Made by a program: the position numbers and the translations under genes. DNA of 64,000 nucleotides from NCBI GenBank assembly GCA_000751835.1, contig CCMQ01000008.1, forward strand, positions 62,001-126,000. The letters run 5' to 3'. The DNA is from Necropsobacter rosorum (lineage in GTDB: Bacteria > Pseudomonadota > Gammaproteobacteria > Enterobacterales > Pasteurellaceae). How positions within the stretch are numbered: position 1 is the stretch's first letter; each line of letters begins with the position of its first letter. The notes beneath the pieces were generated by a model. The model saw nothing but the letters and a program-made list of their open reading frames with translations, searched no databases and had not been told where the DNA came from. Below, piece after piece: positions 18,975 through 28,099 of the stretch.

Positions 18975-20660
18975 ATGAACATTTTTCTTACCAACGCAGC
19001 CAATCTCGGTAATGCAAAAGCATTTTTACTCCGACACACCGTTGCCGCCGCCGCACAACAACAGGGTCATCAGATCGTTGAGGATGCCACGCAGGCGGAG
19101 TTAGCCGTAAGTTTCGGCGATATGCCGAATAATCCGCAACTGGCGGGCAAAAAGGTCTTCGTCGCCGACCCGCAGCAGGCTTTCAACGCACCGGAAGCCC
19201 TGGTGCAGCAGGCATTAACTCAGGCCGTAACTTACACCGCGCCGGAGGCCGAAAGTGCGGTCGATTCCGCCCAAGTTTCCGCCGGCAAAGTTAAAAACAT
19301 CGTGGCGGTCACCGCCTGTCCGACCGGCGTGGCGCATACGTTTATGTCGGCGGAAGCCATCGAAACCTACGCCAAGGCGCAGGGCTGGAATATCAAAGTG
19401 GAAACCCGCGGTCAGGTGGGCGCCGGCAATCCGATTTCGCCGCAAGAAGTCGCCGCTGCCGATTTGGTCTTTGTGGCCGCGGATATCGACGTGGATTTAA
19501 GCAAATTCCACGGCAAACCGATGTATCGTACCTCCACCGGTCTGGCATTAAAGAAAACCGCACAGGAATTTGAAAAAGCGTTTAAAGAAGCCAAAATCTA
19601 TACCGGCGCGGCGCAATCTGCCGCCCAAGCCGATACGGAAAGTACGGCGCAAGAGAAAAAAGGCCTTTATCGTCACCTCATGACCGGCGTATCTCATATG
19701 TTGCCGTTGGTGGTGGCGGGCGGTCTGCTGATTGCGATTTCCTTTATGTTCGGTATCGAAGCCTTTAAGGATCCGACCATCGCCGGCGGTTTACCGGCCG
19801 CGTTAATGGAAATCGGCGGCGGTGCGGCATTCCACCTGATGATCGCGGTATTTGCCGGTTATGTGGCATTTTCTATCGCCGACCGTCCGGGGCTGGCGGT
19901 CGGGCTTATCGGCGGGATGCTCGCCACCACTGCCGGCGCGGGGATTTTAGGCGGTATCATTGCCGGTTTTCTGGCCGGTTATGTGGTGAAAGGGTTAAAT
20001 AACAGCATTCATTTATCGCCGAGTTTAAGTTCGCTAAAACCGATTTTAATTCTGCCGTTACTGGGCTCCGCAATTGTCGGTCTGGCGATGGTGTATTTGA
20101 TTAATCCGCCGGTGAAATCCTTAATGGATGCGCTGGTGAACTGGTTAAATACCATGGGTCAGGTCAATGCCGTTTCGCTGGGGATCATTCTCGGCGCCAT
20201 GATGTGCGTGGATATGGGCGGCCCGGTGAACAAAGCGGCTTACACTTTCGGTACCGGTCTTATCGCGTCCGGCGTTTATACACCGATGGCGGCGGTAATG
20301 GCCGCCGGTATGGTGCCGCCGCTCGGCATGACGATCGCCACCCTGCTGGCGCGCCGTAAATTTACGGTTAACCAGCGCGATGCCGGTAAAGCCTCTTTCG
20401 TTTTAGGTTTATGTTTTATCTCCGAAGGGGCGTTGCCGTTTGTGGCGGCCGATCCGATTCGCGTTATCGTATCCAGCATTATCGGCGGTGCGACTGCCGG
20501 TGCGATTTCGTTAGGTTTAGGCATTACACTGCAAGCGCCGCACGGCGGTTTGTTTGTCATTCCGTTCGTGTCCCAGCCGTTAATGTATCTGGCGGCCATT
20601 GCCGCCGGCGCCGTGGTTACCGGGGTGATTTATTCGGTTATCAAGCCGAAAACCGCCTAA
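18975..20660 (+). CDS. fruA: PTS fructose transporter subunit IIBC
   Basis: 561 aa inner-membrane permease that imports fructose as fructose 1-phosphate. A degenerate IIB' domain at about 1-100 is followed by the IIB domain with phospho-Cys115 in VTACPTGVAHTFMSAEA. A linker leads to the IIC domain from about residue 225, beginning KKGLYRHLMTGVSHMLPLVVAGGLL, with eight or more hydrophobic segments. The IIC signature includes MCVDMGGPVNKAAYTFG and ISEGALPFVAADP. Last gene of the operon, with a hairpin terminator after it. Confidence 0.95.
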   Translation: MNIFLTNAANLGNAKAFLLRHTVAAAAQQQGHQIVEDATQAELAVSFGDMPNNPQLAGKKVFVADPQQAFNAPEALVQQALTQAVTYTAPEAESAVDSAQVSAGKVKNIVAVTACPTGVAHTFMSAEAIETYAKAQGWNIKVETRGQVGAGNPISPQEVAAADLVFVAADIDVDLSKFHGKPMYRTSTGLALKKTAQEFEKAFKEAKIYTGAAQSAAQADTESTAQEKKGLYRHLMTGVSHMLPLVVAGGLLIAISFMFGIEAFKDPTIAGGLPAALMEIGGGAAFHLMIAVFAGYVAFSIADRPGLAVGLIGGMLATTAGAGILGGIIAGFLAGYVVKGLNNSIHLSPSLSSLKPILILPLLGSAIVGLAMVYLINPPVKSLMDALVNWLNTMGQVNAVSLGIILGAMMCVDMGGPVNKAAYTFGTGLIASGVYTPMAAVMAAGMVPPLGMTIATLLARRKFTVNQRDAGKASFVLGLCFISEGALPFVAADPIRVIVSSIIGGATAGAISLGLGITLQAPHGGLFVIPFVSQPLMYLAAIAAGAVVTGVIYSVIKPKTA

Positions 20661-20681
20661 AAAAGCACCGCACTTTTGGTA

Positions 20682-20712
20682 TAAACCCGGCAACGCGTCG
20701 GGTTTATTTTTC
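20682..20712 (+). terminator. Terminator of the fruBKA operon
   Basis: TAAACCCG ... CGGGTTTA stem followed by TTTTT; a USS (ACCGCACTT) lies between the fruA stop and the hairpin. Confidence 0.85.
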
Positions 20713-20777
20713 GCGAATATTTACTCTTTTCGCCGTCATTGTTACTATTAGCGGGTTTGCGTCACAAGGAAAACAGC

Positions 20778-21032
20778 ATGGAAAAATACAATAAATTTCG
20801 TATCGAATGGGATTGCCGGCGCGGCATGCTGGAGTTGGATAACGTGATTATGCCGTTCTTTCGACAGTATTTCGATACCTTGCCGGATGAGAAAAAAGCA
20901 GTCTTCCTGCGCCTGTTGACCGCCACCGACCTACAGCTGTTTTCATGGTTTTTTAATCGCACCCCGGCACCGGACCTTGAATTACAGCAGATGGTGACTT
21001 ATATACAGGAAAAATTAAATTTGACGAATTAG
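20778..21032 (+). CDS. sdhE: Succinate dehydrogenase/fumarate reductase flavin assembly factor SdhE
   Basis: 84 aa. Family signature RRGMLELD at residues 14-21 is the RGMxE motif needed for covalent FAD attachment to SdhA or FrdA. Also typical are MPFFRQYFDTLPDEKK and FSWFFNRTPAP. The ATG at 20778 follows AAGGAAAACAGC and was chosen over an upstream in-frame start. It lies just before rpoE but ends before the sigma-E promoter, so rpoE has its own control. In a succinate-forming organism the likely main client is fumarate reductase (inference). Confidence 0.9.
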   Translation: MEKYNKFRIEWDCRRGMLELDNVIMPFFRQYFDTLPDEKKAVFLRLLTATDLQLFSWFFNRTPAPDLELQQMVTYIQEKLNLTN

Positions 21033-21053
21033 TCAATCTTGATAAAAAAGATT

Positions 21054-21080
21054 GAACTTTTTACAGTTTACATTCTCTAA
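21054..21080 (+). promoter_or_regulatory. Sigma-E promoter of the rpoE operon
   Basis: GAACTT (21054-21059), a 16-nt spacer and TCTAA (21076-21080), followed by C, match the E. coli sigma-E consensus GGAACTT-N16-TCTAA at all but the first G. It sits 62 nt before the rpoE ATG, so rpoE is predicted to activate itself. Confidence 0.8.
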
Positions 21081-21141
21081 CTAACTGCAAGAGCTTGCTG
21101 TCTTTATATTAAGGCTTGTTAGAGGTGATATAAGAGGTTAT

Positions 21142-21717
21142 ATGGCTGAACAGCTAACAGATCAGGCTTTGGTAGAAAGGGTACAGCAGGGAGATAAGAA
21201 AGCCTTCAATTTGTTGGTATCGCGTTATCAGAATAAAGTCGCCGGGTTACTGACCCGCTATGTGTCACAGAATGATATTCCCGATGTTGTACAAGAATCG
21301 TTTATTAAGGCATATCGTTCGATAGATTCTTTCCGCGGTGACAGTGCTTTCTACACTTGGCTATATCGGATCGCAGTCAACACTGCAAAAAATTATTTAA
21401 CCGCGCAGGGACGCCGGCCGCCGAACGAAGATATTCTGGCGGAAGAGGCGGAAACCTACGATGTGGGAACCAATTTACGGGATGTGGATACGCCCGAAAA
21501 TGAAATGTTATCCGGCGAGCTGAAAAAAATCGTGTTTGATACCATTAACGGTTTGCAGGAAGATTTAAGAACCGCCATTACCCTGCGGGAAATTGAAGGG
21601 TTAAGTTATGAAGAAATCGCAGGCATCATGGATTGTCCGGTAGGTACGGTACGTTCCCGGATTTTCAGAGCGCGGGAAATTATCGAAAGCAAAATCCAGC
21701 CGTTTCTTCAGCGTTAA
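21142..21717 (+). CDS. rpoE: RNA polymerase sigma-E factor
   Basis: ECF sigma factor for envelope stress, 191 aa. Region 2 (DKKAFNLLVSRYQNKVAGLL ... DVVQESFIKAYRSIDSFRG) includes the -10 recognition helix FYTWLYRIAVNTAKNYL. Region 4 reads LQEDLRTAITLREIEGLSYEEIAGIMDCPVGTVRSRIFRAR, the -35 recognising HTH. Nearly the same length as E. coli RpoE. Followed by rseA, rseB and rseC in the standard order. In E. coli it activates outer-membrane biogenesis genes under outer-membrane protein stress; a self-regulating promoter lies upstream here. Confidence 0.97.
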   Translation: MAEQLTDQALVERVQQGDKKAFNLLVSRYQNKVAGLLTRYVSQNDIPDVVQESFIKAYRSIDSFRGDSAFYTWLYRIAVNTAKNYLTAQGRRPPNEDILAEEAETYDVGTNLRDVDTPENEMLSGELKKIVFDTINGLQEDLRTAITLREIEGLSYEEIAGIMDCPVGTVRSRIFRAREIIESKIQPFLQR

Positions 21718-21757
21718 CAGAAAAAGCGTAACATAAAACCAGACTTTGGAGTTTAAT

Positions 21758-22342
21758 ATGCAAAAAGAGTTACTTTCAGCATACATCGACGGCGAACAGG
21801 TAAGTAACGAATTAACCGACGAACTTTGCCGTGATGCAGATTTACAAAAATCCTGGACGGCGTATCACACCATTCGTTCGGTAATGCGGCAGGAAACCGA
21901 AGTGCTGTTGGGGGCGGATTTCACCGCCAAAATGGAAACGCTGATTGCGCAGGAAGAAACCCGAACCGCCGAACCGCTGGTTTCGCAGCCGAGCGCGCAA
22001 GAAGTCGACAAATCGCCGTTCGCACACAAACTGAAAGCCTGGTTCGCGCCGATGGTGCAGGTTGCCGTTGCCGCCGGTGTCTGTCTGGTTGCGGTTATCG
22101 GCGTACAGAGTTTCAACAGTGCCGGCGGCACGAAAGATGCGCCGGATACGCCGGTGCTGCAAACCCTGCCGTTTAATGATTCGGTGCAGGAGGTCAGCTA
22201 TAACGCGCCAAGCAAAGACGTGGTCACCTCCGATCAGCTTGAACAAAAAAACAAACGTATCGGCGCCATGCTGCAGAATTATGAACTACAACGCCGTGTC
22301 TATGCGGATGATTTAAGCCTGCGAAGCGACAACAGTAAGTAA
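21758..22342 (+). CDS. rseA: Anti-sigma-E factor RseA
   Basis: 194 aa inner-membrane protein. The cytosolic N-terminal domain (MQKELLSAYIDGEQVSNELT, LQKSWTAYHTIRSVMR) binds sigma-E. A single membrane segment at about 97-119 (VQVAVAAGVCLVAVIGVQSF) separates it from a periplasmic part that binds RseB and is cut by DegS and RseP. I took the ATG at 21758 rather than an upstream in-frame TTG. The C-terminal region NKRIGAMLQNYELQRRVY is conserved. It starts 40 nt after rpoE. Confidence 0.93.
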   Translation: MQKELLSAYIDGEQVSNELTDELCRDADLQKSWTAYHTIRSVMRQETEVLLGADFTAKMETLIAQEETRTAEPLVSQPSAQEVDKSPFAHKLKAWFAPMVQVAVAAGVCLVAVIGVQSFNSAGGTKDAPDTPVLQTLPFNDSVQEVSYNAPSKDVVTSDQLEQKNKRIGAMLQNYELQRRVYADDLSLRSDNSK

Positions 22343-22363
22343 TCATTTTCAACGCTCGGAATA

Positions 22364-22396
22364 GTCACCACCATTTTTTGGTGGTGACTTTATTTT
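22364..22396 (+). terminator. Terminator-like hairpin between rseA and rseB
   Basis: GTCACCACCA / TGGTGGTGAC, a 10-bp perfect stem with a T-rich loop, followed by TTTATTTT. It lies inside the rpoE-rseABC operon, 23 nt before the rseB start, so it should reduce rseB and rseC relative to rpoE and rseA. Confidence 0.75.
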
Positions 22397-22418
22397 AACA
22401 ATAACCTTATCCTGCTAC

Positions 22419-23378
22419 ATGATGTTAAAAATATCTCGAAAAATCACCGCACTTTGCCTGACACTGGTATTTTCCGGCGCCTTATTCGCCCAAGAAACGC
22501 TGGAGCCGAAACAGCTGCTGGAAAAAATGCACGATGCCAAGGATCAGCTGAATTATGAAATCGCGTTTGTGCAGACCACGCCGGTCAATATGGAATCCCT
22601 GCGCTATCGCCATCTTCATGCGGACGGTAAAACTTACGCCCAGCTTATTACGCTGGACGGCGTACCGCAGGAAATTATTCAGCGCGATCAGCTGATCAGT
22701 TATTTTCAGCCCAACTATCAGGCATTTTCCATCACCGGCAGCAATATTATCGACAGCCTGCCGGCGATTATGCGCAGCAATCTTGATAATCTGAGCAAAT
22801 ACTACGATTTCATCAATATCGGTCGCAACCGAGTGGCGGATCATGTGGTGCAGACCGTGCGTATTCTGCCGAAAGACGACTTCCGTTATCAATATCTGGT
22901 CTTTATCGACGAACAGAATCATCTGTTACTGCGCAGCGATATGCTCGATCGGGAAGGCAACCTGCTGGAACAGTTCCGGGTTGTCAATCTGTATGTGGGC
23001 GACGGTCTAAACGAGCTGTCGAATTATCTGAACAATATCGTATTCCCACCGCTGCTAAACGAACAAGCCGGTAAAAAATCCGCCGACGTAAAACTCAGCT
23101 GGCAGCCGAGCTGGCTGCCAAGCGGCTTTAAGCTGATTAACAGCGGGCGGGAAAAAAACGGCGATATTACGATAGAAACCCAATTATACAGCGACGGCCT
23201 GTTCTCGTTCACCCTGTACAGCGCCAATACCCTCATTCCGAACGAACCGGAAAATGCATGGAAACAAGGCCCGATCACTTTTTACAGCGAAACCCGTGGG
23301 GGCAAAGAACTGACCTTTATCGGTCAATTGCCGATTTCCACCGCGAAACGCATCGTTCAGGACATTCAGTTAAAATAA
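22419..23378 (+). CDS. rseB: Sigma-E regulatory protein RseB
   Basis: Periplasmic 319-aa MucB/RseB protein that shields RseA from proteolysis. Signal peptide with hydrophobic stretch ITALCLTLVFSGALFA before QETLEP. The N-terminal LolA-like domain (about 25-210, with YEIAFVQTTPVNMESLRYRH) and smaller C-terminal domain (about 230-319) match the family. Start could be either of two adjacent ATG codons (22419 or 22422); no strong Shine-Dalgarno is seen because the intercistronic hairpin lies just upstream. It is 5 nt before rseC. Confidence 0.92.
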   Translation: MMLKISRKITALCLTLVFSGALFAQETLEPKQLLEKMHDAKDQLNYEIAFVQTTPVNMESLRYRHLHADGKTYAQLITLDGVPQEIIQRDQLISYFQPNYQAFSITGSNIIDSLPAIMRSNLDNLSKYYDFINIGRNRVADHVVQTVRILPKDDFRYQYLVFIDEQNHLLLRSDMLDREGNLLEQFRVVNLYVGDGLNELSNYLNNIVFPPLLNEQAGKKSADVKLSWQPSWLPSGFKLINSGREKNGDITIETQLYSDGLFSFTLYSANTLIPNEPENAWKQGPITFYSETRGGKELTFIGQLPISTAKRIVQDIQLK

Positions 23379-23382
23379 GCCT

Positions 23383-23814
23383 ATGTTAAAAGAAAACGCC
23401 GTCGTTATTGATTACCATGCCGGCATTGCCACGGTAAAATGCCGCGCCCAAAGCGCCTGCGGACAATGCGCCGCCAAAAGCGCCTGTGGTTCCGCCGCAC
23501 TGTCCGAACTGACCGGCAGCGCAACGGAACATTTCTTTCGCATTGAAACCATTACCCCGCTTAAGCCCGGTCAATCGGTCGAAATCGGTTTGGCGGAACG
23601 GTCGTTGATGTTATCCACGCTGCTGATTTACCTGTTGCCGCTACTTGCCATCGTATTCAGCACGCTTTGTGCCGAATCCCTTTTCAGCCATGAATTATAC
23701 AGTGCGATTTTTATCTTTTTTTGTACCGCACTTGCCTTTCTCGCCGTTCGTCTTTATGCTAAAAAACTGCAAAAAAAATCAAGTTACCGACCGGTTCTGC
23801 TCCGCGTTCTGTAA
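23383..23814 (+). CDS. rseC: SoxR-reducing system / sigma-E operon protein RseC
   Basis: 143 aa. The N-terminal domain has a four-cysteine cluster, C-x5-C-x2-C-x5-C (RAQSACGQCAAKSAC), a probable Fe-S site. Two adjacent membrane segments follow at about 72-90 and 98-117 (LSTLLIYLLPLLAIVFSTL, SAIFIFFCTALAFLAVRL). In E. coli it influences sigma-E control and, with Rsx proteins, SoxR reduction. Last gene of the operon, 5 nt after rseB. Confidence 0.9.
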   Translation: MLKENAVVIDYHAGIATVKCRAQSACGQCAAKSACGSAALSELTGSATEHFFRIETITPLKPGQSVEIGLAERSLMLSTLLIYLLPLLAIVFSTLCAESLFSHELYSAIFIFFCTALAFLAVRLYAKKLQKKSSYRPVLLRVL

Positions 23815-23836
23815 CCGCATAACATAAGGACAAAAC

Positions 23837-24343
23837 ATGCTTCCAATGCTCGGTATTACCGGTTACAGCGGCAGCGGTAAAACCACGCTGCTGGAAAAAC
23901 TGCTGCCGTATTTAGCCCGCTTAGGGCTGCGCGTTGCCGTGATTAAACACAGCCATCACAACGCCCAGACAGACAAAGAAGGCAAAGACAGCTGGCGCAT
24001 GAAAGAAGCGGGCGCCGCGCAGGTTGCGCTGGCCTGTGATGCCCGTTGGGCGCTGATGACGGAAACGGCTCGCCCCGTCACCCTCGCTTATTTGGCGCAA
24101 CAGTTCGACCCCAAGCTGGCGGATCTGATTCTGGTGGAAGGCTTCAAGCAGGAACCTATCGATAAAATTCTGCTACACCGCCGCTGCATGACCCGACCGC
24201 TGCCGCCGGCGGACGATTATGTACGGGCCGTTGCGACGGATTATACGCCGGATACGGCCGTGCCTTGTCTGGATATCAATAATATCGGCCAAATCGCCGA
24301 ATTTATTCTGTACTGGTATCGCCAAAAGTGCGGTGAAAAATAA
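23837..24343 (+). CDS. mobB: Molybdopterin-guanine dinucleotide biosynthesis protein MobB
   Basis: 168 aa GTP-binding accessory protein that helps MobA make MGD. P-loop [14 protein letters not shown] at residues 8-21, then [20 protein letters not shown], which is typical of MobB, and [15 protein letters not shown]. The 3' end carries a USS at 24327. Starts 22 nt after rseC with AAGGAC upstream, and is followed 9 nt later by mdtD. It is separated from mobA by 8 kb. Confidence 0.92.
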   Translation: MLPMLGITGYSGSGKTTLLEKLLPYLARLGLRVAVIKHSHHNAQTDKEGKDSWRMKEAGAAQVALACDARWALMTETARPVTLAYLAQQFDPKLADLILVEGFKQEPIDKILLHRRCMTRPLPPADDYVRAVATDYTPDTAVPCLDINNIGQIAEFILYWYRQKCGEK

Positions 24344-24352
24344 GGCCGTTTT

Positions 24353-25753
24353 ATGACAGACAGTAAAAATTACCGCGGACTGGCGTGGATTGCCGCCACG
24401 GCATTTTTTATGCAAACGCTGGATGCGACGATTCTGAACACCGCCCTGCCGGCCATTTCCCGCAGCCTGCACGAATCACCGCTGGAAATGCAAATGGCGA
24501 TTATCAGCTACGCCCTGACCGTCGCGCTGTTTATTCCGCTCAGCGGCTGGCTGGCGGATAAACACGGCACCCTGACCGTTTTTCGTTTTGCGGTCGGCAT
24601 ATTCGTGCTGGGTTCCGTTGCCTGTGCCGCATCCGATTCACTGGACAGCTTAATCGCAGCGCGCATTGTGCAAGGTTTCGGCGGGGCATTGATGATGCCG
24701 GTGGCTCGCCTGTCGATTATTCGCAGCGTACCGAAAACCGAGCTGCTTAACGCGTGGAACATTATGGCGATGGCGGGTTTAATCGGCCCGATTTTAGGCC
24801 CGATTCTCGGCGGCTGGCTGGTCACTTACGCCACCTGGCACTGGATCTTCCTGATCAATATTCCTATCGGATTGGCCGGTATCATTATCGCCGGTGCTTA
24901 TATGCCGAACCGCAAAGCTGAGGTTCGCCGGCTTGACTGGATCGGTTTTATTCTGTTTGCCGGCGGACTGGTAGGCTTAACCCTCGGCCTGGATTTAGTG
25001 GCGGAAAATATGACCGCGCCAATCACCACCTTTTTGATTTTGGCCGCCGGCTTTATTTTTCTGTGCGGTTATTATGTTTACGCCCGCGCCGTCGAAACCC
25101 CCTTATTGCCGTTGGCATTATTCCATATCCGCACCTTTCGCCTCGGTTTTATCGCCAACCTGTTTATTCGCCTGTGCGGTTCGGGGATTCCGTTCCTGCT
25201 GCCGCTGATGTTGCAGGTGGTATTTCATTACAGCGCGGAAATCGCCGGCTGGCTGATGGCGCCGATTGCGCTCAGCTCCGTCATGTTAAAAGCCTTTATC
25301 CGCCGGATTTTATCCCGCTTCGGTTATAAACATACTCTGATTCTGGCCTCATTGGGCATGAGTGCCGTGATCGCGGCAATGAGCCTGTTTCATCAAGACA
25401 CGCCTGTCTGGCAGATTATTTTCGTTTTAATGTGTTACGGCGCCTGTATGTCGATCATTTTTACCGCCGTCAATACGCTGACTATCGGTGATCTGCCCGA
25501 TCAGTACGCCAGTGCCGGGTCAACCATGCTGAGTGTGATTCAGCAAGTGGGAATCGGGGTCGGCATTGCCGTCTCCTCCGTCATCCTCGGCTTATACCGC
25601 AACGCATTCGGTACAAGCGAGGAGCAATTACAACAGGCATTCAGTGCGACTTTTCTGACCTCGACCGTTTTCGGACTGGTGCTGATTATCGTGTTGTCCT
25701 ACCTGAAAAACCATGACGGCGAACATTTACAACAACGTAAAGGCAAAACATAA
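24353..25753 (+). CDS. mdtD: MFS multidrug efflux transporter MdtD-like
   Basis: 466 aa, DHA2-type drug:H+ antiporter family with about 14 hydrophobic segments. The N-terminal [13 protein letters not shown] motif (motif D1), [17 protein letters not shown] (motif A) and [29 protein letters not shown] (motif C and the following loop) are all clear. Length and N-terminal pattern fit E. coli MdtD (YegB), although here it is not with the mdtABC-baeSR genes. It is packed between mobB and pdxH; its stop is separated from the pdxH start by one base. True substrate is unknown. Confidence 0.85.
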   Translation: MTDSKNYRGLAWIAATAFFMQTLDATILNTALPAISRSLHESPLEMQMAIISYALTVALFIPLSGWLADKHGTLTVFRFAVGIFVLGSVACAASDSLDSLIAARIVQGFGGALMMPVARLSIIRSVPKTELLNAWNIMAMAGLIGPILGPILGGWLVTYATWHWIFLINIPIGLAGIIIAGAYMPNRKAEVRRLDWIGFILFAGGLVGLTLGLDLVAENMTAPITTFLILAAGFIFLCGYYVYARAVETPLLPLALFHIRTFRLGFIANLFIRLCGSGIPFLLPLMLQVVFHYSAEIAGWLMAPIALSSVMLKAFIRRILSRFGYKHTLILASLGMSAVIAAMSLFHQDTPVWQIIFVLMCYGACMSIIFTAVNTLTIGDLPDQYASAGSTMLSVIQQVGIGVGIAVSSVILGLYRNAFGTSEEQLQQAFSATFLTSTVFGLVLIIVLSYLKNHDGEHLQQRKGKT

Positions 25754-25754
25754 C

Positions 25755-26390
25755 ATGGACTTACATAATATCCGCGAAGAATACAGCAAACAGGAATTAT
25801 CCGAAAAACACTGTGCCGACAATCCGCTCACCCAACTGGAACAATGGCTGAACGAAGCCATGCAAGCGCAGGTTAACGAACCCACGGCAATGAATCTGGC
25901 GACCGTCGATGCCGACGGAAAACCAAGCAGTCGGATCGTGTTGCTGAAAGAACTCAACGCTCAGGGATTAGTTTTTTTCACCAATTATCACAGCCATAAA
26001 GGCAATGCCATCCGCGGCAATCCCTGCGTTGCGCTGAATTTCTTCTGGCCGGAACTGGAACGCCAGATACGCATCGAAGGATGCGCAGAAAAACTGCCGG
26101 CGCCGCAATCGGACGACTATTTCGCCAGCCGCCCTTACACCAGTCGCATCGGCGCTTGGGCCAGCGAACAAAGTGCGGTCATTTCCAGCAAAAATAGTTT
26201 ATTACGCAAAGCGGCGCTGATCGCCGCCAAACACCCGCTGCAAGTTCCCCGCCCGCCGCATTGGGGCGGTTATTTGATTAAACCGCGGCTTATCGAATTC
26301 TGGCAAGGCCGTCCGAGCCGGCTGCATGACCGTATCCGCTACCTGTTGCAGGATAACGGCATATGGCGCAAAGACCGGCTGGCACCGTAA
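25755..26390 (+). CDS. pdxH: Pyridoxamine 5'-phosphate oxidase
   Basis: FMN-dependent oxidation of pyridoxine or pyridoxamine 5'-phosphate to PLP. 211 aa. FMN-binding segments are [23 protein letters not shown] and [17 protein letters not shown]. The family signature near the C-terminus is [27 protein letters not shown], ending [11 protein letters not shown] at 25755 lies immediately after the mdtD stop; an earlier in-frame start would overlap mdtD and adds no conserved sequence. PLP made here is used by ddc, dat and malP in this window, though that link is general rather than specific. Confidence 0.95.
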   Translation: MDLHNIREEYSKQELSEKHCADNPLTQLEQWLNEAMQAQVNEPTAMNLATVDADGKPSSRIVLLKELNAQGLVFFTNYHSHKGNAIRGNPCVALNFFWPELERQIRIEGCAEKLPAPQSDDYFASRPYTSRIGAWASEQSAVISSKNSLLRKAALIAAKHPLQVPRPPHWGGYLIKPRLIEFWQGRPSRLHDRIRYLLQDNGIWRKDRLAP

Positions 26391-26609
26391 AACCGCCTGC
26401 GCCGTTTTCCCTATCAGTGCGCATCACGTCCGCCGGCTCGGCATGACACCAACCCGCGCCCGATTCTTACCGCGTGGGGTGGGAGTGTCATGTTGCCGCA
26501 CATGCGCTCATCGTGCCAAAACAATCGCATCAGCACCCGGCAACGGTGCGGCACAATAACCGGCATCACAACGCTTCGCCGCGCGATATTGCATCGCACA
26601 ATCCGTTCC
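26391..26609. other. Non-coding gap with an imperfect inverted repeat
   Basis: 219 nt between convergent pdxH and uxaA. No credible gene. Arms TGACACCAACCCGCG (from 26444) and CGCGTGGGGTGGGAGTGTCA (to 26490) form an imperfect inverted repeat but are not followed by a T run. No RNA gene recognised. Confidence 0.5.
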
Positions 26610-28097
26610 TTATAAGGTGACACCGCTTTTAAAAATCGCCAGTTCTCTGAACTGGTTTAATTCGTTTTTAGTCGGTTTGCCGTTAACGGTTTCCACCACA
26701 AGATCGATAAAATCCTGTAATAATTGCGCCATCGACACATCATCGACCAAACGGCCGGCATCAAAGTCAATCCAGTGTTTTTTCTTATGCGCCAGTTCGC
26801 TGTTGGTGGCGATTTTCATCGTCGGCACGAAACCGCCGTAAGGCGTACCGCGCCCGGTGGTGAACAACACCATATGACAGCCCGCCCCCGCCAATGCGCT
26901 GGTGGCCACCGCATCATTGCCCGGCGCACTCAATAAATTCAGGCCGGCACAGCTTAACCGCTCGCCGTATTTCAGCACATCCACCACCTGACTGTGCCCC
27001 GCTTTCTGCGTACACCCGAGCGATTTATCTTCCAGCGTGGTAATGCCGCCGGCTTTATTGCCGGGCGACGGGTTCTCATAAATCGGCTGGCGGTGGCGGA
27101 TAAAATACTGTTTGAAATCATTTATCATCCGTACGGTTTTATGAAACACCGCCTCGTTGCGGCAATGGCTCATCAAAATATGTTCGGCACCGAACATTTC
27201 CGGCACTTCGGTTAATACCGTGGTGCCGCCGTGGCTGATCACATAATCGGAAAAATTGCCCAACAGCGGATTGGCCGTAATGCCGGAAAAACCGTCCGAG
27301 CCGCCGCATTCCAGCCCGAATCGGACTTCGCTGAGCCTGCCCGGCCGGCGGCGATCGCCGCGCATTGTCTGATAAAGCTGCTCCAGCAGCTGCAAGCCGG
27401 CTTCCACTTCATCATCATAATGCTGGGAAACCATAAACTTCACCCGTTGTTCGTCGTACTCGCCGAGGCTGTCGCGAAAGGCGCCGACTTGATTATTTTC
27501 ACAGCCGAGCCCGATCACCAATACCGCACCGGCATTCGGATGTTTAACCATATTCTGCAATATCAGTTTGGTATTTTCATGATCTTCGCCCAGCTGCGAA
27601 CAGCCGTAACTGTGATTAAAGGTGAAAACGCCGTCGATATCATCCGGTGCGTAGCGCGCGATAAAACGCTGCCTGATTTGATCGGCGATCCCCACCACAC
27701 AACCGACCGTCGGAATAATCCACAGCTCATTGCGCACGCCGATTTCGCCGTTTGCACGTCGGTAAATCCGCACGTCGCGATCAGGCAACGGTGGCGGAAG
27801 GGCGGTCGGTAGCGGTGAATAGGCGTAGGTGTTAATAGCCTGTAAATTGGTTTTAACATTATGGGTATGCACATGTTCGCCGGGTCGGATATCCGCACAC
27901 GCATGGCCGATCGGATAGCCGTATTTCATCACATCGCCGCCTTGAGCAATAGGACATAAGGCGAACTTATGCCCTCTGGCGATATCGGCTCGCAACTCAA
28001 TCGACCGTCCGTCAACGGTCAGCCGCGTACCCTGCGCCAAATCCTGCAACGCCACCGCCACATTATCCTGTCCGTGGATTCGGATAAACTGCTTCAT
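26610..28097 (-). CDS. uxaA: Altronate dehydratase
   Basis: Converts D-altronate to 2-keto-3-deoxygluconate in galacturonate degradation. 495 aa, equal to E. coli UxaA. The N-terminal SAF domain (about 1-90) starts MKQFIRIHGQDNVAVAL. The large C-terminal domain has GCENNQVGAF, GLECGGSDGFSG and GAGCHMVLFTTGRGTPYGG. The ATG at 28097 behind GGAGATTGACG is used rather than a 5-codon longer form. Last gene of uxaC-uxaB-uxaA, 2 nt after the uxaB stop. Confidence 0.95.
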   Translation of the reverse strand: MKQFIRIHGQDNVAVALQDLAQGTRLTVDGRSIELRADIARGHKFALCPIAQGGDVMKYGYPIGHACADIRPGEHVHTHNVKTNLQAINTYAYSPLPTALPPPLPDRDVRIYRRANGEIGVRNELWIIPTVGCVVGIADQIRQRFIARYAPDDIDGVFTFNHSYGCSQLGEDHENTKLILQNMVKHPNAGAVLVIGLGCENNQVGAFRDSLGEYDEQRVKFMVSQHYDDEVEAGLQLLEQLYQTMRGDRRRPGRLSEVRFGLECGGSDGFSGITANPLLGNFSDYVISHGGTTVLTEVPEMFGAEHILMSHCRNEAVFHKTVRMINDFKQYFIRHRQPIYENPSPGNKAGGITTLEDKSLGCTQKAGHSQVVDVLKYGERLSCAGLNLLSAPGNDAVATSALAGAGCHMVLFTTGRGTPYGGFVPTMKIATNSELAHKKKHWIDFDAGRLVDDVSMAQLLQDFIDLVVETVNGKPTKNELNQFRELAIFKSGVTL

Positions 28098-28099
28098 CG

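Noticed and set aside
26326-26623. Small reading frames between pdxH and uxaA
   Set aside because: They overlap the ends of the flanking genes, have odd composition and no ribosome binding site; the gap is treated as non-coding.
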